From Galaxea fascicularis (taxonomy: Eukaryota; Cnidaria; Anthozoa; Scleractinia; Euphylliidae), in NCBI GenBank assembly GCA_948470475.1, contig OX419341.1, positions 28,354,669-28,418,668 of the forward strand: a stretch of DNA of 64,000 bases, written 5' to 3'. The notes under the pieces are model-generated. The model did no database searches, was not told the DNA's origin, and saw only the letters and a list, made by a program, of their open reading frames with translations. Shown one piece after another: positions 31,618 through 45,095 of the stretch. Numbering within the stretch: the first letter of the stretch is position 1; each line of letters starts with the position of its first letter. A program made the translations under genes and the position numbers.

Positions 31618-34600
31618 ATGGATGGTGATGCGAGCGACGAAGATAAAATTGTAAGCGAAGACAGCGACGCGGTTGCCCACAAGAACAAGAAAAGAAAAAA
31701 GGTCAGAAAAACAAAATCTGTGCCTTTAACCGAGGAACACGATGGTGATGCTGTATATTTACGTCAGGTTTCTAGCTACAGTTGCGATGGACAACCAACT
31801 CACCGTGTTCAAGTTCCTTTGGAAAATGTGGGATCTAGCCGGGAAAAATTGCTGAACATCCACGAAGAATTGAACAATACTCATCTTCCACATTCGAAAG
31901 CGAATTGCGACGAAACAGACCTCAGAAAACTGGCCCTTCATCTTGCGATGAACAAATCTAGCGAGGGTAAAAATAACAAATTCTTAAACTATGACTATGT
32001 TCTTGTTCACAAAACAGGCGATAATCGCAATGCACATGAAAAATTGAGGAAGAAATACGAGGCCGAACTCCATACGCAAGGGTTTAGGGTAGATCGCAAG
32101 TACACTGCTGAGAAAACGTTTGTGATTCTTCATTGCTCATTTGAAAGACTTTGTGAAGAGGCTGAGAAAGTGTCATTGGAAATGCCTTTAGCTGGGGTAA
32201 GTTGACGAGAATATAACTTAATATTAATGCAAAGGACAAAATAGTGCTATTTTCTGCCATGTGGCAATTTTATTCCCAGCGACCCATAGTAGAGTATGTA
32301 TTCTCTTACTTGCACACAGGTGTGTTTCTTTGAAGGGTTTGGTTTTTTGAGCCCTGCCATGTTGGTCAGAAAGTGGGCTGGTGTGGAATTTGTGGTCTGA
32401 AAGTGTTTTTCTGTACTTTGTGATAGTGAGTTATTTTACAGTGTTAAATGCTAGATTCTGTTATTTTTAGTATGTTGTGCCAGAGACATCAAAGAACAGT
32501 TGGTGGAAAGAGTTTTTGGATAATTTTAAAACTGATGATGAAGGTATGAAGTCAATAATAATTATTTTAATAGCAATAATTGGACCAAGTGGAGTACAAT
32601 TCAGGGAGCAGTTGGACAAATAATTTTCCGATTTGAAATTACGAGCACAATTTCTGTGAATTGTACGACACTGTACGACAATTAGTGCTCTCCTTCCAAT
32701 AAGTGCTCCCTTCCTAATAAGTGGCCCGCTTTGAAGATGTGTTAATATAATAATCACCCCTATTCTAATTAGTGCCCTGGCCTCTCCAATTAAAATAAGT
32801 GCCATGACCCCATCTATTTCAATTAATTACAGCACAATGCCATCCAACTAGTACTTAGAGATAAACTGTTGTTCATCTTTCTGTAATACATGTAGCACAC
32901 ATTGATCCCGTGTTTGTAATTTTCATGTGAGAGCATAATTCTTGCAAATGAAAGAATGCAAGAATTTTGTTTTTCACATTTGGCTGTTTGCTGAAGAAGA
33001 AATTAGCACCCAAATAAGCACCCCCTCTCCAAAAAGTGCCCTCTCTATGAGCTACCAAAAATAAATTAGCCCCGTAGGCACTTACTGGTAATCAAATCAT
33101 TATGGTAAACAAACAAATAAAGGGGGTAGTTACTAAAGAAACTTACCCTCATTGTAGGACTTAAAATTCATGTAGATGTAGATGGTGGGGGATTAATGTA
33201 CATGTTACAGGTTAAATTTGATCTCAGGTCATTTTTTATTTAACCTAGGTCAAAATGAAATTCCTTTGTCTTCTCATGAATAATTAGGGTTAGGAGACAA
33301 AGGAATTTCATTTTGACCTAGGTTAAATCAAAAATGACCTGAGATCAAATTTAACCTGTAACATACACAAAAATTTAGTTTTATCAGTGGAGTTGTTGAT
33401 GTAAATTGACCACTGTATGTGGATTTTAAAAGCTGATGTTTCAAGCGTTTAAGCCCTTCATCACAGCAAATCACTCTGATGGTGGTTAATTTACATTATC
33501 AACATATTATTATGGTAAACAGTACTGTTTTATTACTAACACTTATTCCTCATTGTTTTTATCCTGAAACTTTCAATGTGTAATAATGGTGACTAAAATT
33601 ATACATTTATGATATTACATAATGGAGAATGGAAATCCTCATTTTCCCTTGCAGTTGATTTTGTCAGTGCTCCATTCTGCGTCTCAAAGTCCCACATTTA
33701 CGAGGGGATTGAAAATCCTGACACATTTTTTAGGCCTGCTCTAAGATCACTACTGGTAAGTACTGTTGACTGCTTAAGACTGTACTGGTAGCCATTCCAG
33801 TTATTCAGATGTACTAGAGGCAGGAGAAACAGTACTGAGTGGGAATGTTTGTGTCTGCATGGCCTACAGAGGAGATACACTCTGCATATGTAGGCAGGTA
33901 GAAATTAGCCAATATTCTAGTTTACAGTTGTGTCTTCAGTGACTTGGCCTTTGAGTAGAATCAAGGCTGGAGGTGACCTTGTTTTGCTACAGGCCTCACA
34001 GTTTTTGTCATGTAAATCATGTTATTCTTATGCTAACTAGTCCCCTTTTTATATGAGAAATGAGCAGAGTTTTGCATCAAAACAGTGTCACCTCCAGCCT
34101 CTCTTAATCTACTCAAAGGCCAGGCATCAGTTTCTCAAAACCCCCTGAAAGTTTTCAGGCCTATTTTGGGTGCCATAATTTCCTTCATATCTTGGTGTCT
34201 ATTTGTCACTCTTTTACGACTCTGTCAGTCGCTTGTTTGGTTAGGCACAAATGTCATTGTCACAAAGAAATCAAAGAAGAATTAATGAAAGTGAATTGTC
34301 TGTCACAAACTGTTTCATTTTTTCTGCCAATTTCTGCCAGTTGTGGGTGTTTTGGAAAAGATTGTCACCTGTTTTCAGAGCCACGTCTCTTGTCGCTTCT
34401 ACCCCTTGGAAGTCCTGAGTATATTTGTGTGCCTGCATGAGTGGATCAAAACTGGTTTTGGTTTCACTTACCATGGTTGAGAATTAAAGCACTAAATGGT
34501 ACAGGATTTGTGAAACCATTTATAAAAAAATGAAATCAACTGCAAAATTACTTTATTTTGATGTCACCTTTAAAGTGCACCCAACCCCAAAATATTTTTT

Positions 34601-37600
34601 CCCTTAAATATATCTTTGCACCTGTTCGAAACATGGTGAGTCTTTTTGCGCCTTTTTAAACCAAATCTTGACTATTTATAGGCTGTGAAAGGTATGAGTC
34701 TGTACGGTGTCACGACGGAGCTAGTAAGGGGCATGGGTCTATTCCTTACATGATGTTAGATGCCAATAACTGGAATGGCTATTAAAAGTCAATATTTGGT
34801 TGAAATAGGTGCAAAACGGCGCAATATGTTTCAGATGGACGCAAAGATTTATTTAAGTAAAAAAAAAACATTTTGGGGTTAGGTGCACTGCTTGTAATTA
34901 TTAATATTTGAATCTAAGTTTTCTTGATTTTGCATCTTTTAGGTTCACCATATTTTAACAGATATAGATGTCAGAGACAAAGAGAGCAAGCAACTTGGGC
35001 AGAATACACAAGGTGAAGTTAAAATTGTGTCAGTTGTATTGAGCCTGTGTTCTCTCAATTCATGGCAGCTATCTAATTGACTTTGAATTTTTTATTTTTT
35101 GCTTAAACACCTCTGCTTTATTTTCTGTTCAGGTCTTGGGTACATGCTTTTGGAAGGAGCCTACACCGATGCTTTTATTCTCCATGAAAAATCTGAGTGT
35201 GATTCCAAGTTTCCACTCTCTGATTCTGGGGATGATGACAGCTTTCTTCATGGCCAGGATATTTCTGATCCTCGCAAGGCCTTGCAAGACACTTGGCTGA
35301 AACATTTTAGATATCAGCCTCTGTGGAAGATCAGAAATTATTTTGGAGAGAAAATTGCACTTTATTTTGGTTGGCTTGGTGAGTTTCTTTGGGAACAGTA
35401 CATTTAAAGTACACCTAACCCCAAAATATTTTTTTTGCTTAAATGAATATTTGCACCTGTCTGGAACATATTGCGCTGTTTTGTGCCTACGTCAACCAAA
35501 TATTGACTTTTTATAGGCTGTAAAAGTTATGAAATCTAGCCATCATCTGTCCCACAACCGGGCTAGAAAGGGGCATGGGTCTATTCCTTACATGACGTCA
35601 CAAACTGCTTTGCAAAAAGGCTCAATGTGTTTCTAACAGGTGCAAACATATATTTAAGCAAAAAAATATTTTGGGGTGAGGTACACTTTAAGCATTTTGA
35701 TTTCTACATACACAGTCTGCAGTTATGAGGTAGTTTTTATTTAATGTTGTGACAGAAGGCATGGTTTTGCTGCAAAACTTGTTTTTTTTTTTTATCTTAG
35801 TCATATTTTTGTGATACATTTGTATTTTAGGTTTGCTGACATCGTCGCTTGTTATACCAATGTTGCTTGGTTTTGCTATCTTCCTTTGGGGGCTTTGTGT
35901 TGCGTAAGTGAACTTTGACTGGCTCATTTGTACTTTACTCTCTGAAGATATGATGCATTGTTTGCTCCCATGGTATAAATGGGGACAAACTATGTTTAAT
36001 ATAGTGTGTTTTGATTGGTTAAATCCTGTTTTAAGCTTATTAAGTTTTGCAGACACCATTTTGTGGATGATTTGCTTTTTTATTTTTTCTTTCAATCTGA
36101 ACTCCGGAGATTGGAGGTTTCTGGGTTGTTTGATGTCAGGAGAAAACAAGTTGTGGTTACAACTTTGAAGGGTTGCATGCCTGCACTCAAATGTATTGTA
36201 TCTTCTTCTTTGACAAAACTTCATCAACCACGTACAATCAAGTCTGTTAGGCATGACTCTTTGATCATTCTTTGTTCCATAAATATAAGCTGTGCTGATT
36301 TCTAACAGAATTTCTTTTTGTACATGATAATTAAGACTCCTTTGTATGGAGAACTTTACATCTTTTCTTTATTTCACCAAGCAATCTTCAGCTCTATAAA
36401 GATGTATCAGCTAAGGGTCGGTGAGTGGTCCATCATCCTGTCTTTGTCTTTCTGCTTATTCTCATTTTCACATCATACTCTCCTACTGCAACTGCAGTGT
36501 GAAGAATCATTAATCAGTCTCCAGTTTGTTTCTGCTCTGTTCTCTCTCACGCCTTAACTGAACCATTCACTTCAAAGATGAAAACCTTTCTAGTGTCCAG
36601 CTGACTGTACAAATTGAATCTTTGTATACTCATTAAGATGTTTTATGCTTAACTGACTGTTTTCCCAGTGTGCTTTGCTGCCACTGTCATTGTCATTATT
36701 GTCATAATCACCTTGCCATCAACATGAGTACTAAGTGTGGCTTTTTATTATATAAAGGACACCAATGAAATACTAAAATATATCTTCACGTGTGAAACGA
36801 TCACTGTTACTATGATTTCATAATAAATCACACCTTTGTCTAAAAATATTGTTGCTTATACCTGTTTGTTTTTTTTTTTTGGTGAAATCTAAAATTCTAT
36901 GGGCCTTTATTTTAGGATAGCCCTTCATTACATTTTTTAGTTGTGACACCTACTTGTTCTAATTTTAGGACTACAAAAATATTAAAGTGAAATGGTTTGG
37001 TGTTTATGTATTGTGTTTGTCATTCAGTGGTGACAATTTGTGTTACAATATTTTACCACTGTAATATCTTGAAAAGTCCATTCAATTAAAATTTGACAGT
37101 TTGTTTATTAATGTAAGTATAAAAATCTAAGGGTTTCCATCACAACCTTTCATCTCATTTTTTCTTGAATTAAACGAACTTCAACACTTTCTCAAGTTGA
37201 AATACTCGGAAAAAGAATTTTTTTTCCGAGCCCCCAACAGGAGTCTAACCCATGACCTTCCAGAATACATTCTGGAAGGTCATGGGTTCGACTCCTGTTG
37301 GGGGCTCGGAAAAAAATTCTTTTTCTGAGTATTTTGACTTGAGAACGCTTCTCCGTTATTTCACTTTATCCAAGTCACCAATCCATTTATCATTTATTCA
37401 ACACTTTCCTTGTACCTTCCTTCAAATGCTTGTAGATCTTGAGAAATTCAATCATTGATTAATAAACTGAAAAAATTAGTCACAGTTTGTTAAAAAAAAA
37501 GAACCATAAGGCTCATCATTTCATACATTTTTTTATGTTCAGTTAATTTGATTGTTGCACAACTTTCAAAGAAACTTAACCATATGGAGTAGGACTCCAC

Positions 37601-40600
37601 TTTAAAAGAGTTGTCCTTGTCTTTCTTCAGGATCGTTGATTATCCGATGGGTAACATGAATGCTACTGTAGCATCAACCATCACTGTTTGGGCCAAGAAT
37701 TCATTTGATAACAGTGCCACGCCTTACTTTGCACTGATAATTTGTTTGTGGGGTAAGTAGCTAAAATTTGGTGGTTGTGTTGTTTTTGTTGTTATTTGTG
37801 TGGAATGTTATTAGCAACATTGATTAGTTTGGACCTCCCAGCTGTCGTGCTGTTATGGTGAACTAAAGTTCTTAATGGTACGTGCACTTTTTTATAGGTA
37901 CATTATTTTTAGAGCGGTGGAAACGAACCAATGCTCGCTTGTCCTACCAATGGGATGTAGATACCTTTGAGGAACAGGTATTAATTAAAATAATTCCCCT
38001 TAATCAATAAATAGTGAATATAAAGTGAAAGGAAGTTTCCCAAGACACTTAACATGATAAGAATCCCAACTGGCGGGAGGCAGACCAGTTGGCTATTTAC
38101 AAGGATGGCTGAGGAGTTGAACCAGGCACTAACCCGGAACAACACCAGCTAGTGGCTAGAGCGGGATTTGAACCTGGGTCACCGCATTGAAATCCAGCGC
38201 CCTAAACCACTTGGCCATTTTGCCTCCTCAAATAACATTGGTTAGTTTGACTAGTACCAATAATCGGTACAGGGTTGCTGTTTGTGGTTACACTCTTCTT
38301 GATAAGAACCTTTTCTGTAAGAACGTTGAGGATAATATTAATCAAAATTTTAAGAACATGCTAAGAACACTCAGGCTGAGAGTCAGTTCAGAACGTCTTT
38401 ATTTTGCTTATTTGTTTTTGTCGCGTTGTGAACCAGCTCTGTGTTCATTGCTTTTGTAAAGCCAAATTTATCAAGAGTTGGTTTGCACCACATCTTGTTC
38501 TCGGTATCAGAGCGATTAAGCCGCACACTAGATAAGTTTCCTGTTCACATCCGCATCCGCACTAATTTATTGAAATACTCTACCATGTAACTGAAGAACG
38601 ATTGCAAGCTCAAATCGCCAAAAAAAAAAGATTCAGCCTCACCTCCAAAATTAGACGTTCTTAAAATAAAGAGTATGTGTGGTTAAGGTATGAGTGAGTG
38701 GGCTCAAGTCACCGTCACTTGTCATCTTATTTGCAGGAGCCAAGTCGTCCTCAGTATTATGGAACAGTCATGAAAAGGGTAAGAACTTGATGGGGACCGT
38801 TTCAATTGGGCGTCATTCGGGCCCCTTCAATAATAATAATAATAATTTAATTCAGATTATATTGCGCGCTTTCCATAAAATGATAAAGCGCCCGTTCCAC
38901 ATAATTATGTGATTATTTACACTGTTGTTGCTCTCCGTTCACACGTAGACAAAAGAAAACCTTGCCAAAAGGTAAAATTGGAGATTATTGACTTGCACAC
39001 AACATCGATAGAATTTACTGATACCTTTTATTCAGGAAAAAAACACAATTGCACGTTTCCAAAAGATCTCCGATTTTGTAACCTGCTTTCTATCGACTGC
39101 AGGTAGTTTTTTGTGCCGTTGAACTTGCTCTCAACGTTGTAAAGTTTTTGGCGTTTCATAGGCCATTTTAAAAATGATTTCGGGGTTTTCATAAATGCGT
39201 TGTTTTAGCCAATTCGATCAGCTCGACTTACGACTTCGTCAACAAAATGCCGGTGATATTCCCTGCTGTTTTGCCGGATAATTGCAGTGTTCCAGATAAG
39301 AGCAGGTCGATACTCTGAATTGCACAGTCAGAAAGTTTGGGAAGACCCAAGTCCACTGACCCTATAAAAATCTTCCGTGACCCTCGACTCTGAAGTTATC
39401 CAGAACATAATTTTCCCTTTTTTTTCACTTCAGGACCCCGTGACAGGAGACGAAATCTCCGTTTATCCAGCAATCAGGAGGTTTTTCAAGATGTCTGGCT
39501 CTTTTGGCATAATGCTTTTCATGGTGAGATTGCTGTGGTTCTTAATTTGTGTTGTCAAAGACTGGGAATCCCAAGTAAACATTCTATTTGAAATAGTGCG
39601 GAAAATCAACTAGGAGTACATGAGAATCTGCTGTCAAAGCATAAAACATGTCACCATTAAAAGAACGAGGAGGCCTCCGCTAGTTTGCTTAAGTCAACAA
39701 ACAGAATTGGAGTTAACAGTACCACTGTTTCACTGTATTTCTACAGCTGCCTTTCTCTTCCGATCCCCCCTCCCCCAACCCCTCACGAAACCTTCCACCA
39801 ACACCACCCCCTCCGGCTTTGGTTTCTGATTCACACATTTTTGCACCGTGAAAGAGACTTCAGACAGGAATCCGATTTGCTTTTTGTTTCATCAGATATG
39901 CCTGGTACTCGGAAGTGTAGTCGCAGTCATAATTTACCGAGTCATTGCCAGAGAAGATCTGTTCAAAGAAAGAGGAGAAGTAGGCATGGTGATGGCGAGT
40001 GTGACTTCAACATTTATCAACACATGCTCTATCATGATCATGGGAAAGGTTTGTTTTACAACCACAATTTTTTAAGTAAATATTTGCGAAAACAGTGTCC
40101 TTCCAAACCTCAGATGATTACTGGCCCTTTTTCCCACTTTTTTTTGCCCGACATTTCTACTGATAAAAGCCAATTTGATTAATTTTTTTCCACTAACTAG
40201 CTCGCGGTACTAACAGAAATCTTTTGCGCTTATCCTGATATATTTAGGTTTACCAGAAGTTAGCGGTCATCTTAACGGATTGGGGTAAATGCAGTTTAAT
40301 TAATTTTCTTGTGTTGTTGATGCTGTAGTTGGTTTTGTTTCAGATATAGTTCACGAATTTTACATTCACTGAAATCTCAAACTGCCCTCGGTTAATTACA
40401 GTGTGATGCAAACTTTCATTAAGTTTTCATTATGCGGCTCTCACAAATCTTGTTTCACCATGAATGTCCTCCTGCGTTTTTCGTGTACTTACTGGTCGGC
40501 GTTTGGCTTCTTGCTTTAGGAACCTTAAAGGGAAGGAAGAGATTCTCGAGTTTTTTTTTTCAAATTCAGTTTTTTTTTTCTTCACAGAAAATCATCGAAC

Positions 40601-43600
40601 GCAGACATCTTATGACGATGCTCTCATCATCAAGTTGTTTGGATTTCAGTTTGTCAATTCTTATACTTCTCTATTCTACATCGCTTTCTTCCGTCAGGTA
40701 TGTTCACTTACCGATTGTGAGTCCTGTTCCTCACAAACAGATGTAAGTTGTTCACGGGGTAAAAGATGCAAACGTTTCAGCAGCGAATTGGGGTTTTAAA
40801 AACCTGAGTGGTCCTTAAACATTTCCAACTAAAATGTGAACATTGAAGTAAATTTCAGGGAATATTCAAGAAATAAGTGGAGGCGGAAGTGCGTGAACCC
40901 GCGTGTATTTGGCATGATAAAATAGTTACATGAACTTTGTTGGGGTTGGAAACGATGTACGACTAGAAATTGTGAAGGAAAATGTCTTTATTTATTTTTT
41001 TCATTTAAATTTCATTTAGAACACGAAGAAGTCAGGCGTTATTGGTAAAGGAGAAAATTATAGCGATGAGTGTGGTGAAAACAATGATTGTATGACACTA
41101 CTCTCTCTGCAAGTCGCCATGTTGATGATCATGAAGCCGCTACCAAAGCTCTTCTCTGATGTTATAAAACCGTGAGTATATGTTCGTTCTGTTTCTAGGT
41201 TCTTTCCGTCCTTTGAAAGCATTTTGAAGCAGAACACTTTCCTTTTTATATGTTCTTCTTTATCCTTGCAGATAAATAAAAACAGTAACATGAGTAAACC
41301 TTTAAACCCCTAGGAGTGACCAATGTCTTATTTCTCAAGCAAGCAAGCAAGCAACAGCAATTTTATTTAACTTTAAAATATATGATGGTTAGTAAGTGGC
41401 TTACCCCGCAAATAGCTACAAAAAGCTCAGTAATCGAGGCGGGGCAAGCCGAATAAAAGAGCACACCTATTAAACAGTCAAACTTCAAGGTTGTGAGATA
41501 AAAGGATTTGATCAACAATTAACAAAGGTCTTGATTGTTTAATGAATTCTCCTCATCATTACCTTAGAAAATATATGGAAAACAGTGTTGAGAATATACA
41601 TGCTGATATTAAAGGATTAACGAAGGTTTGGGAATAACCTGGGCCGAGTTGCTCGAAGCATGGTAAGTGCTAACGGAAGTTAAACACCATGACAACCCAT
41701 AGGTTTTAATACAACTTAACCAATCGTTAGGGCTAACCATGCAAGCAACTCGGTCCTGGCAAAGGTGTGCATGGCATCGGATCAGGGGCCGTCTTGCTCA
41801 TGAAAGAGAGTTTCAGTTGATACAACGTAAGAACCATAAAATTAAATAAATGAGAACTTTGTTGTTTTAATTTTTTATCTTGTTTTAGGTGGTTAAAAGG
41901 ATTGTGGAAGAGAAAATGTTGCAGAAGCAGCAAAATAGGGACAAGCGGTGAACTGAGATTCAGACTGGAAGACTACTTGGAAACCGAGAGAACCAAAGAA
42001 CCTCTGGGAGATTTCACACTCTCAGAATACAACGAAAAAGGTACAGGCTTTATGCGAATTGGTCCGTATTGCTGGTTTACTATGCCCGTTCGAAGGTGCA
42101 TGGTGGCAGTTGGTATTCGGTGTTACGTAAGCGAGATGAATGGTGGGAACAGGTTTGTTTAGGTAATATTTGGTGACTCACTGAGCAGAGTAATAGACTG
42201 GAATAGGAATAGCTTGCATAATACTGATATCTTGCTTTGGGAAGCTTGCAACTTTAAAGTTTTCAAGTGCGCTTTTGAATCCACATAATGACACGATCTG
42301 CAGCACGCGTGGTTGCGAACCAACAAAAAGACTTCTTGATATTTTTTTTCTCTTTCTACAGTTCTGCAGTATGGATTTCTCATGGTAAGCGACCTTGTTC
42401 TGATGTTCATACGCATATACCACTAATTCTATAGCGAATACGAAGTCTGACTATTTCAAGTCCTGCAAATTTGTTTTGGCAAAAGGTTACGAACCCTGGC
42501 TGTTCAAAACGTAAAAGCTCTAGTAGTAAAATCTGGATCGGGTATAAAATAGGGGGAAGCGGGTGGAGTCCCCCCTTTTGTGCCTTGTCCTCCACGGAAG
42601 TGTCGGTTCACAGGCCAAGACTCCCACAAACTACTCTGTCTTTAGAACGATCAATGGTTTTCGTCTGGCTATCTTGGAAAAGCACTTTCTTCATTATTGC
42701 CTAACTGTAACAGAATAAAAAGTCGGGAGCGGAGTGGGAGATGAAATGTGCTTCAATTTTACTCTGTCCTGATGTTTTTTTCTCCCTCACTTTCTGTTCA
42801 GCTGTTTGCCGCCGCATTTCCGCTGGCCCCGTTGATCGCGCTGCTCACTAATGCTATTGACATGAAGGTAGACGCCGCCAGACTGTTATGGACAAACAGG
42901 AGGCCAGTCGCCTTCAGGGCTGAAGACATAGGTTCGTGACTTCTTCTTATTGATAGCTGTGAGCCTTCTGTTATTTCCTTTATTCCGCCAATGAATTTTA
43001 TTAGTCACGGACGTCGTTTGAATGATTAAACAAGAAATAACAAGATCAGAGGGCTGACGTCCTCAAAATTAACATTCTTGAAAAACGCAATTGATGGAAG
43101 CAGTGTTCGTACGGGTCATAGAAATCCTGGAAAGTCATGGATTTCTAATGTTGTAAAATTCAGGCCTGGAAATCCTGGAAAATTAGATCTTTGCACAAAC
43201 AAACTAAAATTGTTGTCTCAACTTTTTGTAAACGGCGTTACAACGTGTCTATTTGTATGGTGTTTTCATTACATTTCTGGATTTCCTAGGTCATGGGTTT
43301 TGTCTCATATTGTGCTGGAAATTCGTGGAAAAGTTATCGAAAAGTGTAAGAACCCTGGGAAGGCTTATCAGTTTGCGTGGTCTGTGACTCAGTTGAAGAC
43401 GTGAACAGGCTGCCTTGTACTGAGAGTTGAGAGGGTCTGGGAAGGACCCTGAAGACAGGTGTTTGTCTGAAGGCTTCACTCAGCTTAGTTCCCAGGGCTT
43501 TGAGGATGGGTTTTACCTTCCCCACTCTTCCCTCGGCTGGGGAATACCACCTTGTATTCAGAGAGTGCAAGACCCGGGTTGCGAGTCTACCCCTCAAACC

Positions 43601-45095
43601 ATCCAGTCACGTCCCTGCATACATGTTGTAATAGTGCTTCAGCCTTAGGCCTGTCGGCTCCAGTGGTTATTTTTCTACGCCTTCAATGGTTAACCTGTTT
43701 TCTTTCTTGGCTTTTATCTTCAGGAATGTGGTACAGCATTTTGGAATTTCTCAACGTAGCAGGCGTGGTTACCAATTCATTCCTAGTTGCTTTCACGTCA
43801 TCATACGGGCGCTCATGGGAAGGCGATCTATCGACAAGTAACAGAACTGACCTCGTGTTCAACAGTACTTCAAACACAACGGAAACGGTGTTCATTGTCA
43901 CCGAACATTTAGACGGGCCGAGCAAGCTGTGGCTTATCATTGGCTTTGAAGTGAGTCCATCATTTCGTATGTTCACCAAAAACAAAAATCGGTGTTGTGA
44001 TTTCAATGGTCGGGTTGAAAAGGGTCCAGGAACGGTGGATTTCAGCCTCGTTTGTTCGCTAAACAGTAGGGTATTAAGTCTTAGGACAGTTCCTGTTTTG
44101 TCTTGTGTCAGTTTTTGGTGTGAAAGCCTGTTCCCTCAAACTGTTTCTTTTCTCTCCTCAGCATATTGTGTTCACAATAAAATTCTTGATTGCTTACGTC
44201 ATACCCGATACGCCTGCTGATGTCAAGATGGCGCTATCCAGGGTAAGCACTGCTTCTCGCTTTATTCTTCGTTCAGCCGTTTATAAAATTATTAATATAA
44301 TCATTTATCAAAGCTAGTTTATGTTACGCCAGGTGACGTTTGTCGCCACTCTGTCGTTTCGTTGCAAAGACGTTACACTGAGTCCCTACTTATGTACCAC
44401 CCCTTTCCGCAGCGAATAAAAATTGGTAGAAAAATAATATCTGTACCGACTTCTACTTCACGTTACGAATTCAACAACAAAAAATTGCTGGAGGCGTTCA
44501 TTTTAGGGCGTGGTTGAGTAGTTGATTGTTTTCGGTCATCTTGTGTCGCTTCGATATAAGAGTCAGGTTGCACGAAATATTGCTCGATGCAACAACGTCT
44601 CGAATGCGACTTGTCATCCGAAAATGAGAGAAAAAATTCCAGATGCTGTGGTCTGCTATCCTGATTGCAGTATTTTATCAGTTTGTCCAAGTGAAATGCA
44701 AGGATAACCGCATTCGGTAAATCTCGCAGGCTGTCTATCAGGGGTGACCTTGAGATCAATCTCTTTTGCAGGAAAAGTTCCATGTTGCAAAAATTCTTGC
44801 CAAAGCAGGTGTGCGCAAAGGGCCTGGTAACAAACTGGCAGAATCGGCCTCTTCTTTCAAGAATCGGGAAACTGAGGACAATGGCTTGCTTGGCTCGACA
44901 GAAGTGATACCTACCGCGAATGGAAAGAAAGTTCACGCGAATGACGTTGATGGTGGGTCACGTGATCGTGGTGGGAGACTGGAAGTGGTCGTCGAAAGTG
45001 CGCCCTCAGGGAGTAGTGTGGGGAGACGCCCCAGATCTTCCCGGTTAGAACCGCTCCCTGTTAGTTACACTTCCAAACACTCCCTTAAAACTTAA
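31618..45095 (+). CDS. Anoctamin (TMEM16) family membrane protein, 20 exons, complete
   Basis: Calcium-activated chloride channel or lipid scramblase family. Exons: 31618-32196, 32471-32543, 33655-33755, 34943-35012, 35133-35378, 35831-35903, 37631-37752, 37898-37977, 38737-38778, 39434-39523, 39896-40048, 40248-40284, 40588-40697, 41020-41171, 41889-42040, 42362-42384, 42802-42931, 43724-43950, 44162-44242, 44772-45095. All phases agree and give 954 aa, normal for the family. The N-terminal cytosolic anoctamin-dimerisation region begins with Asn-Tyr-Asp-Tyr-Val-Leu-Val near residue 121; the membrane segments follow from about residue 380. Calcium-site acids of TM7 (Glu689, Glu692; EYNE) and TM8 (Asp721, Asp725) are kept and match mouse ANO1 E702/E705/E734/D738. 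The TM6 Asn-Asn-Leu-Phe-Glu site is changed to Pro-Lys-Leu-Phe-Ser-Asp. The C-terminus is Ser/Arg/Gly-rich. Belongs to the ANO1-7 side; exact subtype unresolved. Channel versus scramblase cannot be told here. Confidence 0.94.
33202..33364. mobile_element. Palindromic MITE in anoctamin intron 2
   Basis: Arms of about 70 bp (33202-33271 and 33295-33364) containing GTTAAATTTGATCTCAGGTC and its complement, around a 23-bp centre. The arms are nearly perfect, so the copy is young. Confidence 0.8.
33362..33485 (-). repeat. Interspersed repeat with hammerhead-like hairpin
   Basis: On the minus strand TGTGATGA, a GGGC...GCTT hairpin and GAAAC precede a segment (TAAATTGACCACTG... TTGTGTATG side) also found at about 22010-22110 and 56598-56700. 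Non-coding multicopy sequence. Confidence 0.5.
34572..34889. mobile_element. MITE copy 1 (AAAGTGCACC...CCCCAAAAT ends), anoctamin intron 3
   Basis: Terminal inverted repeats of about 25 bp: AAAGTGCACCCAACCCCAAA at the left and its complement at the right. The inside includes GGGGCATGGGTCTATTCCTT, shared with copy 2 at 35404-35692. Confidence 0.8.
35404..35692. mobile_element. MITE copy 2 of same family, anoctamin intron 5
   Basis: Same terminal inverted repeats (AAAGTACACCTAACCCCAAA...) and the same interior as 34572-34889, same orientation. It lies only about 500 bp from copy 1, with exons 4 and 5 between them. Confidence 0.8.
37201..37333. repeat. Near-perfect 133-bp hairpin with tRNA-like box, anoctamin intron 6
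   Basis: Two 65-bp arms around a 2-bp centre (37267-37268), starting AATACTCGGAAAA and ending CTGAGTATT. Each arm carries a GGTCATGGGTTCGACTCC segment resembling a tRNA T arm/B box. It may be a head-to-head fusion of a tRNA-derived repeat. Confidence 0.8.
38079..38235 (-). mobile_element. tRNA-derived SINE fragment, anoctamin intron 8
   Basis: On the minus strand TGGCCAAGTGGTTTAGGG (A-box-like) and GGTTCAAATCC (perfect B box) lie at tRNA spacing (38153-38222), followed by unrelated body sequence. A Pol III promoter with a non-tRNA tail is the SINE hallmark. Confidence 0.6.

Noticed and set aside
35688..36254. 188-codon minus-strand frame in anoctamin introns
   Set aside because: Antisense to anoctamin exon 6 and its flanking introns, lysine/asparagine-rich by base composition, no conserved motif.
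39685..40182. 165-codon plus frame overlapping anoctamin exon 11
   Set aside because: It is in the wrong frame relative to exon 11, whose correct frame gives clear TMEM16 sequence with good splice sites.
43552..44220. 222-codon plus frame
   Set aside because: Only 43724-43950 is coding (anoctamin exon 18); the rest reads through introns past an acceptor and a GTGAGT donor.
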